Source: Paenibacillus caseinilyticus
Lineage (GTDB): Bacteria > Bacillota > Bacilli > Paenibacillales > NBRC-103111
Assembly (NCBI RefSeq): GCF_027533645.1
Contig: NZ_JAQAGY010000002.1
Span: 1-64,000, forward strand
DNA: 64,000 bases
Direction of reading: 5' to 3'
The notes under the pieces are model-generated. The model did not search any database. It saw only the letters and a program-made list of their open reading frames with translations, and was not told the DNA's origin. This document shows, piece after piece, positions 8,020 through 16,018 of this stretch. Made by a program: the position numbers and the translations under genes. Every line of letters begins with the position of its first letter. Position 1 is the first letter of the stretch.

Positions 8020-9738
8020 ATGAGAGAAAACAAGATGAGAGAAAACAACATGAGAAGAAACATTGGCGGTAAGCTGCTCGCCGCAGGAATGCTGGGAGCC
8101 ACCCTGATCCTGCCGGCCTGCTCGGACAGCGGGGAGGGGGCGAAGCCTGTGCAGGAGCCCGCAGCCCAGAGCACGGCTCCGGTGCCAGCCGGCAGCATCC
8201 AATCCAGAGTGAAGCCGGTCGACTTCAGCCTCTACGTCAATTACGATTGGTACACGGCGCCGGCCTGGGCCGAACGGCCGCACGGCAAGTGGATCACCGA
8301 GCAGCTCAAGGTATCCTTGAAGCCGATCCAATCGAACGGCGCGGCCGCGCAGAAGCTCAACGCCATGATCGTCTCCGGCGATCTGCCGGACGTGGTCGTG
8401 CTCGACCGGGGCAAGGATGTGGAGCGGCTGCAGAAAGCGGGCAAGCTCGTCGCGCTCGATCCGTACCTGGCGAAATATCCGGAGTTCGCCAAGGCGGTCG
8501 GCGAGAAGAACCTGAATATGCTGCGCAGCGCCGACGGCAAGCTGTACCAGATTCCGAACTGGTATATCAACGGCGGCAAGGGCAACGGCAACGCCGCCTA
8601 TCTCGTCGAGAAGAAGCTCTACAAAGCGCTTGGCTCCCCGAAGCTGGAGACGTGGGAGGACGTAGAGGCGTACCTGAAGCTCGTCAAAGAGAAGTATCCG
8701 GATGTCGTGCCGCTGGATTTTGGCGAGATCCGGGACGGGGCGGATGTGCAGATGCTCGGGATGCTGTACAGCGGCGCGGCCGAGGACCGCACGCCGGCCT
8801 TCCTGTCGCCCGGCTCCGGCCAGGTGTTCGGGGTGCCGAAGGACGGCAAGCTCGCCTCGATCTATCAGGATGAGGCGTTCCGCGACGCGGCGCTCGTCAG
8901 CTCCCGGTGGTTCCGTGCCGGCCTGACGTCGCAGGACATGTTCACCCAGACCCGCGACCAGATTCTCGAGAAGCTGAAGACCGGCAAGATCGCCGTCTTC
9001 GGCGCGTACGACGCGGTCGTGGAAGGCATCGGCAGGGAAGCGAACAACCGGCTGAAGGCGAAGAATCCCGAGGACGGCTATGACGTCATCTGGCCGGTTC
9101 ACAAGGCGGGTGTGGGCAAGGACAAAGTGTTCCCGTCCGGCTACAATACGCTCGGATGGAACGTCAACGTCATCACGATGAAGGCGAAGGACCCCGAAGC
9201 GATCTTCTCCTACATGAACTGGGCGACGAGCCCGGAAGGCCAGCAGGTCCTGTTCTACGGGCCGCCGGGACTCTTCTATGACAAGGTGGAGAACGGGGTA
9301 CCGATTCCGAGTGAGGCGTACATCAAACGAGATCCGAAGAAATACGACGAGCTGAAGATCGGCGAATTCAACTGGAACGGCAATACGGCGTATGTCGATT
9401 CGACCAAGGGCGAGCGCGAGAAGCTGCTGCCGGAAGCGGCGCAGGACTGGACGACGCAGAGCCAGGCGAACGTATCGTTCAAGACGTCGAAGGACATGAC
9501 GGAATTCTCGAACCTGGATCCGGTGCCGAATTCGGAGGAGGGCATCATTCTCCAGCGGCTGAAGGACCACTACAAGCAGACGGTGCCGAAGATCTTCTTC
9601 GCGAAGAGCGACGAAGAGGTGAACGCGCTGATCAGCCAGGCGGATCAGGAAGCGATGAAGCTCGGCTACGGGAAGCTGCTCGATTGGAAGACGAAGCAGT
9701 GGCAGGCGAATATCGCCAAGCTGCAGGGCAAGCCGTAG
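8020..9738 (+). CDS. Extracellular sugar-binding lipoprotein of the GH81-linked transporter
   Basis: A 572-residue family-1 type solute-binding protein of the long LipO class. A lipoprotein signal ends in LILPAC, with the lipidated Cys near residue 34. The remainder resembles binding proteins for oligosaccharides (for example the DVVVLDRGKD and YINWATSPEGQ-like segments). The start is odd: ATG 8020 opens an imperfect triple repeat of 15 bases giving three Met codons at residues 1, 6 and 11 (MREN-KMREN-NMRRN). The ribosome site GAGGGGGAG fits the first ATG. As the third gene of the operon it would deliver glucan fragments to the two permeases. Confidence 0.88.
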   Translation: MRENKMRENNMRRNIGGKLLAAGMLGATLILPACSDSGEGAKPVQEPAAQSTAPVPAGSIQSRVKPVDFSLYVNYDWYTAPAWAERPHGKWITEQLKVSLKPIQSNGAAAQKLNAMIVSGDLPDVVVLDRGKDVERLQKAGKLVALDPYLAKYPEFAKAVGEKNLNMLRSADGKLYQIPNWYINGGKGNGNAAYLVEKKLYKALGSPKLETWEDVEAYLKLVKEKYPDVVPLDFGEIRDGADVQMLGMLYSGAAEDRTPAFLSPGSGQVFGVPKDGKLASIYQDEAFRDAALVSSRWFRAGLTSQDMFTQTRDQILEKLKTGKIAVFGAYDAVVEGIGREANNRLKAKNPEDGYDVIWPVHKAGVGKDKVFPSGYNTLGWNVNVITMKAKDPEAIFSYMNWATSPEGQQVLFYGPPGLFYDKVENGVPIPSEAYIKRDPKKYDELKIGEFNWNGNTAYVDSTKGEREKLLPEAAQDWTTQSQANVSFKTSKDMTEFSNLDPVPNSEEGIILQRLKDHYKQTVPKIFFAKSDEEVNALISQADQEAMKLGYGKLLDWKTKQWQANIAKLQGKP

Positions 9739-9790
9739 AGGCATGCAGGAGAGGCAAGGGGCGCCTATAGCTTTTGGCCTCTGGACAGGG

Positions 9791-9818
9791 AAGGTATAAT
9801 GAACTTATACCTTTCTTT
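9791..9818 (+). promoter_or_regulatory. AT-rich palindrome containing TATAAT, terminator or promoter/operator
   Basis: AAGGTATAA (9791-9799) pairs with TTATACCTT (9805-9813) and is followed by a T-rich run, so it may end the transporter transcript. The left arm also contains TATAAT (9795-9800), a good -10 for the regulator at 9863. The sequence does not settle which role applies; both may. Confidence 0.5.
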
Positions 9819-9862
9819 TTCTTTTTCGTATAGGCATTGCAAGGAACAGGAGTGTTGGCAGC

Positions 9863-11434
9863 ATGTACAGGGCTGTATTGGTAGATAACGATACGTTCGA
9901 TCTGGAGGGCATGCGGGTGCTGATTCCTTGGGAGGAGCTCGGCATCCGCATCGTATGCAGCGAAGAGAAACCGCTTGCAGCCCTGCAGTATATCGAACAT
10001 CACGAGATCGATATTCTCATTACCGACATCAAGATGCCGGTGCTCTCGGGCCTAGAGCTCTCCCGCAAGGCGCTGGAGAGGAGTCCCGCCTTGAAGACCG
10101 TCTTCATCAGCGGGTATCAGGACTTCGAGTATGCGAAGCAGGCGATGAACCTTAAGGCGGACGGCTATATTCTGAAGCCGGTGGACGACGAAGAGATCGT
10201 CGATGTGCTGCGGCGGGTGACGGCGGAGCTGAACCGGACGCAGACCAGCCGCTCCGAAGAGGCGGCGCGAATGATCGAATCGTTCGAGTTCATCAAAAAC
10301 GGCTTCCTGCAGCATTTGCTCGAAGGGACGGTGGATCGTAGCATTCTCCGCTCGTTCCTGCAGAGCTGCCCGCTTCCGGTACCGGGAGAGCGGGCAGCGG
10401 CGGTCCTCATCGAGATCGACGACGCGCTGTGGAAGTACGGCCCCTCCGGCAGCGGTGAGCGGACGGATACCGGACGGATGATCCGCAGCATAGGGAGGAC
10501 AATCGAGGCTGAGGGGCTCGGCCCCTGGTGCGAGCTGTCGGAGTCGCAGATCGGCCTGCTGTATACCGCGGACGGCACGCCGGCCGAGGGGCTGCAGCGG
10601 TTGTGCGAAGCGGTCAGCGGGAGGGGAGAGGGGACGGTCACGGTCAGCTGCGGGAGCGTCGCGGCCTTTCCAGAGGAGACCGCGGATTCCTTCCGGCAGG
10701 CGAAGGAGCGGATCGCGCTCAAGATGTTCCTCGGCAAGAACCGGGTGATTCTGCCGGACTCCGGCCGGGTGAACATGGCGGAGGAGGCGAAGGATCTGCA
10801 GGCCGTGCTCGATGCGACCTTCGCGGCGATGACGAGCTATGGGCTCGTGGCGATCTGCGACTGCGTCGACGATCTGTTCGATGTCGTCGGCACCTTCGAG
10901 AACCCCGTCAAGGTACGCAGCTTCTCCATCCATATTGCGACCAAGCTGGAGACGTATCTCCATACGCTGAACGAATCGTTCGCGAGCCTGCTCGGCTGGC
11001 GGATGGAGCATCTGGAGCTCATCCTGCGATTCGAGACGATCGAGGATATCAAGTCCTGGTTCCGGCGGACGCTGTTCGAGATCGCCGAGATCTTGTTCCT
11101 GCGCAAGAACGGGAAGAACCGCAGGCTCATCGAGCAGATTGAGCAGTATGTGCAGGCAAGTCTGTCCGAGGATCTTACCTTGAAAGAAGTCGCGAACCAG
11201 TTCTCGTACTCGCCCAATCATCTCGGGTACTTGTTCCGGGAGCATACGGGCGAGAGCTTCAACGAGTATCTCGTGAAGCTCCGCATGGAGAAGGCGAAGA
11301 ACATGCTGAGGGATCCGAGGCATAAAATTTATGAGATAGCGGAACACGTAGGGTATAAGTCCCTGGCCTACTTCAGCCGGCAGTTCCGCGAGCGCTTCGG
11401 CTTGACGCCGGGAGATTATCGAAAGCAGAGTTGA
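9863..11434 (+). CDS. YesN-type response regulator with AraC DNA-binding domain
   Basis: A 523-residue regulator with an N-terminal receiver domain (phospho-acceptor D55 in LITDIKMP, conserved Lys in YILKPVD), a long middle region, and an AraC double helix-turn-helix in the last 105 residues (LTLKEVANQFSYSPNHLGYLF... and IYEIAEHVGYKSLAYFSRQFR). The first acidic cluster reads VDND rather than VDDE, but two Asp remain. Only four bases separate it from the sensor kinase gene. By position it should control the GH81 and transporter genes, perhaps through the shared 20-base element. Confidence 0.9.
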   Translation: MYRAVLVDNDTFDLEGMRVLIPWEELGIRIVCSEEKPLAALQYIEHHEIDILITDIKMPVLSGLELSRKALERSPALKTVFISGYQDFEYAKQAMNLKADGYILKPVDDEEIVDVLRRVTAELNRTQTSRSEEAARMIESFEFIKNGFLQHLLEGTVDRSILRSFLQSCPLPVPGERAAAVLIEIDDALWKYGPSGSGERTDTGRMIRSIGRTIEAEGLGPWCELSESQIGLLYTADGTPAEGLQRLCEAVSGRGEGTVTVSCGSVAAFPEETADSFRQAKERIALKMFLGKNRVILPDSGRVNMAEEAKDLQAVLDATFAAMTSYGLVAICDCVDDLFDVVGTFENPVKVRSFSIHIATKLETYLHTLNESFASLLGWRMEHLELILRFETIEDIKSWFRRTLFEIAEILFLRKNGKNRRLIEQIEQYVQASLSEDLTLKEVANQFSYSPNHLGYLFREHTGESFNEYLVKLRMEKAKNMLRDPRHKIYEIAEHVGYKSLAYFSRQFRERFGLTPGDYRKQS

Positions 11435-11438
11435 TCCC

Positions 11439-13229
11439 ATGCAGCAGCACGGCAGGGTGCGGTATGTGCCGCTCCGTTACAAATTGCTTCTGTCTTACCT
11501 CCTCTTGGTGCTTGTTCCGGTGATCGGCATCGGCAGCTATTCCTACGTATCTTCGGTGCGTTCCATCAGCGAGCACACCCGCAACAATATGGAATTCGCG
11601 GTGGAGCAGATTGCCGGGGGCATCAACGGCCGGCTGGCGAATATTGTCCGGGGATCGGAGGAGATCTTCGCCGACCAGACGCTGTCGAGGTACTTGTCCG
11701 GCTATTTTCTCCCCTTCGAGAAATATTCGATCACCACGCAGTACATTATGCCCCGGCTGGAATCGGCGGCGAGCCTGCCGGATCCGAATGTGCATCTCTC
11801 CTTGTATCTCGATAATACGCATATCGGGGAATTCTATTACAATACGCCGGAGTCGAACAGCGGAGGGGGCCGCCAGTACTCGATCTACCACACGGAGCGG
11901 ATCTCCGGAGAAGATTGGTACCGCGCGCTCGATCTCAACTATACGACGGCCGAGTGGAGACAGGTCGGAGAAGACGCCGCCGCCGGTCAAATCTCGTATC
12001 TGCGCCCCTTAATCAATTACGATACCCTGCAGCCGATTGGGCTGATCAAGATGACGGTGCGCCTGCAGGATATTTTCTATACCGCCGATATGTCCCGTCT
12101 CGGGGAGGGCAGCAGCCTGCTCGTGGCAGGCGACAAGGGGGAGATGTGGTACTCTTCTGCGGACGATGACGATATGCAGACGGAGGGAACCGGGAGGGAC
12201 GGCGGAAACTTGGGAGGTACAGCCGGGGAGAAAGATCTCGAGATCCGGCAGAGGATTACGGGCATGCCGGCACAGGTGGTGGCCCGGATTCCTTACGAGT
12301 CCTTCCAGGAGAACTCCCGCGGGGTGCGGACGGTGACGATCCTGATCTGTCTGCTCAGTCTGCTCGTGCTCACGGTCATCAGCCTCATTCTGTCGGGCTA
12401 TGCCCTGAGGCGGTTCCACAAGATTATCGGGTCCCTGCATGCGTTCAAGGAAGGCAACTTCGACAAGCGGATGAACATTCCGGGGCATGATGAATTCTCC
12501 CAGATCGGGTCCGCGTTCAATGACATGGCGGCCACCATCGAGAAGCTGATCGAGGAAGTGTACGTCGGCCGGCTGGAGAAGAAGGAAGCGGAGCTGAACG
12601 TGCTGCATTCCCAGATGAACCCGCATTTTCTCTACAATACGTTCTCCTCCATCTCCCGGATGGCGAAGCTGGGCGAGATCGAGAAGCTGCACCGGGTGAT
12701 CCGCCACCTGGCCCAGTTCTACCGGCTGACCCTGAACAAAGGCGAGACGATCACCTCCATCGGTAAGGAGCTGCAGATTCTGCGGTCGTACGTGGATATC
12801 CAGAATATCAAGCATGCGGACCGGATCGTCGTGGATTATGAGTTAGATGAGACCCTGCTGGAGTACGATACCGTGAAGTTCATCTTGCAGCCGTTCGTCG
12901 AGAACTCGCTGGAGCACGCGTGGTACGACGACCAGATCCGGATCGGCATCCGGTTGTACGGGGACGGCAGTACGATCTGGATGGAGATCCGGGACAACGG
13001 CCTCGGGATGAAGCAGGAGGTGATCGATTCCGTCCTCGATCCTTCTGGACAGGGGATCGGCTACGGCATCCGCAATGTGGACCAGCGGATCAAGCTGCAA
13101 TTCGGCAGAGGGTACGGCGTCTCTCTGCGCAGCGAGCTTGGCGAGGGGACGACCGTGAGGCTGGCTATGCCGAGGTTCAAGCTGAAGTCTGGCGGAGAGG
13201 AACCTCTGCCGGGGACGGCCGCCGGGTAG
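11439..13229 (+). CDS. YesM-type sensor histidine kinase
   Basis: A 596-residue membrane kinase. An N-terminal membrane segment (about 15-37), an extracellular sensing region (about 40-290), a second membrane segment near residue 300, a HAMP domain, then a His_kinase domain with PHFLYNTF (phospho-His near 396) and an HATPase_c domain with N box (FVENSLEHA) and G box (DNGLGMK, GIGYGIRNV). No clear ribosome site precedes ATG 11439, four bases after the regulator stop, so translation is probably coupled. It should sense a glucan product outside the cell and phosphorylate the upstream regulator (inferred from pairing). Confidence 0.88.
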   Translation: MQQHGRVRYVPLRYKLLLSYLLLVLVPVIGIGSYSYVSSVRSISEHTRNNMEFAVEQIAGGINGRLANIVRGSEEIFADQTLSRYLSGYFLPFEKYSITTQYIMPRLESAASLPDPNVHLSLYLDNTHIGEFYYNTPESNSGGGRQYSIYHTERISGEDWYRALDLNYTTAEWRQVGEDAAAGQISYLRPLINYDTLQPIGLIKMTVRLQDIFYTADMSRLGEGSSLLVAGDKGEMWYSSADDDDMQTEGTGRDGGNLGGTAGEKDLEIRQRITGMPAQVVARIPYESFQENSRGVRTVTILICLLSLLVLTVISLILSGYALRRFHKIIGSLHAFKEGNFDKRMNIPGHDEFSQIGSAFNDMAATIEKLIEEVYVGRLEKKEAELNVLHSQMNPHFLYNTFSSISRMAKLGEIEKLHRVIRHLAQFYRLTLNKGETITSIGKELQILRSYVDIQNIKHADRIVVDYELDETLLEYDTVKFILQPFVENSLEHAWYDDQIRIGIRLYGDGSTIWMEIRDNGLGMKQEVIDSVLDPSGQGIGYGIRNVDQRIKLQFGRGYGVSLRSELGEGTTVRLAMPRFKLKSGGEEPLPGTAAG

Positions 13230-13427
13230 GCTGCTGCGGGAGGAGCAGGGCTATTTTTTCTGAAACAAGTCATACAGAATGAGTGCCAATCCTAGGATCA
13301 ATAGCAATGGTATGAATAGGTTATCGGCAAAACGGGGATAAACAGGCGAGAATCAGGTCACCCCCAAGAATATCGTTCACGGCACGCGGTACATGAAAGA
13401 ACAGATGACGCTGCTCGACGGTTAAGC

Positions 13428-13469
13428 TATAATCGGAAGAATCTATGGTCCACGGAACCCGTGGACCAT
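13428..13469 (+). promoter_or_regulatory. Promoter and leader hairpin upstream of the AraC regulator
   Basis: TATAAT at 13428-13433 is a perfect -10; the -35 (around TGACGC 13406-13411) is weak. Just downstream, ATGGTCCACG (13445-13454) and CGTGGACCAT (13460-13469) form a perfect ten-base stem followed by TTTGTC. It may be an operator or an early terminator in the leader of the gene starting at 13504. Confidence 0.5.
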
Positions 13470-13503
13470 TTGTCATTGGATATCCGCTTGGAGGTCGACA
13501 ACC

Positions 13504-14532
13504 ATGCCTGCTCCTTTCGCACACCGCATCAAGTTCGCGCCAGGCTTCTGGACCACTGTACGCGAATTAGGAATAGCCCCTCAGGACGTAGCACGCCATG
13601 CCAAACTGCCGCTAACCGTCATTCATGAGACGTTCGTCTCGACCACCCATTATTACGCGATCTGGCAGGCCTATTCCGAACTGGTCGGAGACCCCGCCGT
13701 GGGACTCGTCAAGCTCGCGACCGCATTCCATACCGCGAAATATCCGCCGGCCGCCTTGGCGACCTTCCACGCTCTCGACTACCGGGACGCTCTCCATCGA
13801 ATGGTGCGCTATAAGCAACTGTGCCCTCCGGAAAGCTTGCGCATTGGAGAAGAAGGCGGGCAATGCGACATTGAATTGGAGTGGCAGCATGCCGAGCAAC
13901 CCGGACCCCCGGTGCTCATCGGCATTACGTTTGCTTACCTGCTAGAGCTCGGTCGCCGGGGAACCGGCCGTCATCTGACGGCCCTCTCCGCGGAATTCGT
14001 CCCATCCATGGGCAATGTCCAAGCCCTTGAAAGTTACTTCGGCTGTCGCGTTCGAACAGGAGCGGACCGCAATCGGTTAACGCTGAATCGCGCCGATCTG
14101 GACTGTCCCTTCGCTTCGTACAACGAAGAGCTTCTTGCCATTCTGACTCCTGCATTGGACCGTATGCTAGATAAACACCAGAGCATGTGTACGATTAGAG
14201 ACAAGGTCAAATGGATTCTGTCGAGATGCCTGACGCGAGGGAGAATGGACATTAAAACCATAGCCGGCGAGCTGGGGATGAGCGATCGTACCTTACAACG
14301 CCGCTTGACGGACGAAGGGACAAGCTTTAAGCAGCTGCTCTCGCAAACCAGGCACGAGCAGGCCCTTGCTTACTTGGCAGACCCGTCGCTGGAGATCAAA
14401 GAGGTCGCTTTTCTCGTCGGCTATGAGGACCAGAATTCGTTCTATCGCGCTTTCCGCTCCTGGGAAGGGGAGACTCCCGCCAATTGGCGCGCCGTGCAAG
14501 GGTATTGTCGTTCCGCGCTAGTTACTGATTAG
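13504..14532 (+). CDS. AraC-family regulator with Arabinose_bd-like N-terminal domain
   Basis: A 342-residue cytoplasmic regulator. The N-terminal ~200 residues match the arabinose-binding-like ligand domain found in OruR/ArgR-type AraC proteins; the C-terminus (about 245-335) has two helix-turn-helix units (MDIKTIAGELGMSDRTLQRRL and LEIKEVAFLVGYEDQNSFYRAFR). GGAGG lies about seven bases before ATG 13504. The SDR dehydrogenase gene starts 50 bases downstream on the same strand. This regulator/dehydrogenase pairing suggests the regulator controls the enzyme; the inducer is unknown. Confidence 0.88.
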   Translation: MPAPFAHRIKFAPGFWTTVRELGIAPQDVARHAKLPLTVIHETFVSTTHYYAIWQAYSELVGDPAVGLVKLATAFHTAKYPPAALATFHALDYRDALHRMVRYKQLCPPESLRIGEEGGQCDIELEWQHAEQPGPPVLIGITFAYLLELGRRGTGRHLTALSAEFVPSMGNVQALESYFGCRVRTGADRNRLTLNRADLDCPFASYNEELLAILTPALDRMLDKHQSMCTIRDKVKWILSRCLTRGRMDIKTIAGELGMSDRTLQRRLTDEGTSFKQLLSQTRHEQALAYLADPSLEIKEVAFLVGYEDQNSFYRAFRSWEGETPANWRAVQGYCRSALVTD

Positions 14533-14582
14533 GCGAAACGAAGTATCATTATCCCTATCTAAAGTATAAGGAGTGCAGATAG

Positions 14583-15377
14583 ATGGATATGGGATTAAAG
14601 AATAAGACGGCTTTAGTAACGGGATCAACCAGAGGCATCGGCAAAGCGATTGCTATCGAGCTCGCCAGAGAAGGCGTTCATGTACTTATAAATGGTCGGA
14701 ACAACGAAGACGTGGAGAGAACGGTGGCGGAGATCCAAGCCTCCTTCCCGGAGACGGAACCTCGGAACGCAACGGCCGATCTCGTCGATACGCGGCAAAG
14801 AGAAGCTTTACTCGCGAAGTTCCCTTACGTCGATATGCTAGTCAACAACATGGGCATCTACGAAATCATGTCCTATGACGACGTGGACGATGCCGTATGG
14901 GAGAAATATTTTCGCACAAACGTTCTCGTTGCCAACGGCTTAACCAAATTTTATTTGCCTTCCATGCTGTGCCGCGAATACGGTCGCATTCTCTTTATCG
15001 CGAGCGAGGAAGCCGTCATGCCTTCCGGACAGATGCCTCATTACGCAGTGACCAAATCCATGCTGCTGTCGTTGTCGAAGAGTTTGTCGAAGCTGACCCG
15101 CGGCACCGAGGTTACTGTGAACACGATCCTGCCGGGACCGACACTCTCTGAAAACGTGCAGCAGATCATTGAGAGCATTTATTCGGACGAAGAGATGACC
15201 TTCGAGGCTAAAGAGAAAGATTTTATGACGAAGAACCTTCCCCAATCCGAAATCCAACGGTTTATCAGACCAGCGGAAATCGGCCGCTTGGCTGCTTTCG
15301 TCTGCAGCCCGATGGCCTCCGCCTTCAAAGGATCGCCGATCCGCATGGACGGAGGAATGGTACCGACAATTTATTAA
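14583..15377 (+). CDS. Short-chain dehydrogenase/reductase
   Basis: A 264-residue classical SDR. The cofactor motif TGSTRGIG is at residues 13-20, the NNMG structural motif follows, and the catalytic YxxxK is Y154/K158 (HYAVTK). The Arg after the Gly-rich turn favours NADP(H). The C-terminal MDGGMVPTIY is typical. It probably oxidises or reduces a small alcohol/ketone; the substrate cannot be told. It follows the AraC regulator and likely shares its transcript or its control. Confidence 0.85.
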   Translation: MDMGLKNKTALVTGSTRGIGKAIAIELAREGVHVLINGRNNEDVERTVAEIQASFPETEPRNATADLVDTRQREALLAKFPYVDMLVNNMGIYEIMSYDDVDDAVWEKYFRTNVLVANGLTKFYLPSMLCREYGRILFIASEEAVMPSGQMPHYAVTKSMLLSLSKSLSKLTRGTEVTVNTILPGPTLSENVQQIIESIYSDEEMTFEAKEKDFMTKNLPQSEIQRFIRPAEIGRLAAFVCSPMASAFKGSPIRMDGGMVPTIY

Positions 15378-15509
15378 TTGGCATGAAGGTAGACTGCGCT
15401 CGATCGTCTGCCTTTGTTGCGCTTGCGTTACTGCAGCTGAAAAAATGAGATCCTTGAACGTAGCTGATAAAAAAAGAGGCTGGTGCCACAAACCAAAAAG
15501 AGTTATTCT

Positions 15510-15630
15510 CCCATACGTGCTCCCCAAAAGGGCGCGACAATCAGTGGTTCAAGAACACCAAAGAGTGATCCAAAGGATGCACTGGTTATTGCAGATGCCG
15601 GTAGGCGGGGCTTCAAGCAGGCAGGAGAGA
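15510..15630 (+). pseudogene. Possible IS110-family transposase remnant
   Basis: From 15561 one frame reads KSDPKDALVIAD, resembling the conserved N-terminal motif of IS110-family transposases. Upstream codons stay open in the same frame to about 15510. No start, ribosome site or catalytic remainder is present, so at most this is a short relic. Based on recall of a motif, hence tentative. Confidence 0.3.
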
Positions 15631-15651
15631 ATTCTAGCGTGCAAAGTCATT

Positions 15652-15692
15652 AGGCGGCGGTTTCACCCGTTTTGACGGGGGCCGCCTTTTTT
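15652..15692 (+). terminator. Terminator after the SDR region
   Basis: AGGCGGC (15652-15658) and GCCGCCT (15681-15687), with inner ACCCGT/ACGGG pairing, followed by TTTTTT. Confidence 0.8.
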
Positions 15693-16018
15693 GCGTTGGG
15701 CGAGTCGTAGATGTGGAGGATCTCTGCCGCCCTCCCCAGCTTTAGAAAGTGCGGCGGCATAACTACCCTGGTGCAGCATGAGGCAGCCTACCCCTGCTCC
15801 CCCCGCTGGTTGTCTGCGGCACAATAGGTTGCCTGGGGGCTAGGAAGGAGAGGGGCGGCGGGCACCGGCCAGCCGGTAGCGGGACAAAGGACCAAGCGGT
15901 TATCTCGGGGTTATATCTTTACATGGCGGGGAGGGCAATAATGATGGGCAGGCGGCACAAGGAGGGGAGCTGCACGGAACACAGGAAGTCCATTGGGTTA
16001 CGATACAGGAGGAGATCA
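15693..16018 (+). other. Leader of the pectate lyase gene
   Basis: Gene-free stretch. It holds a possible long-range stem, GGCAGCCTA (15782-15790) with TAGGTTGCC (15825-15833), one G-T pair allowed, and a TGCCGC/GCGGCA pair near 15725-15757. I see no known riboswitch class. The ribosome site AGGAGG is at 16007-16012. Confidence 0.35.

Noticed and set aside
8002..9744. 580-codon open frame antisense to the binding protein
   Set aside because: Same reason; the plus-strand gene has signal peptide, lipobox and family features.
15445..15675. 76-codon plus-strand open frame
   Set aside because: Basic, unstructured translation, no ribosome site, and it runs into a terminator.
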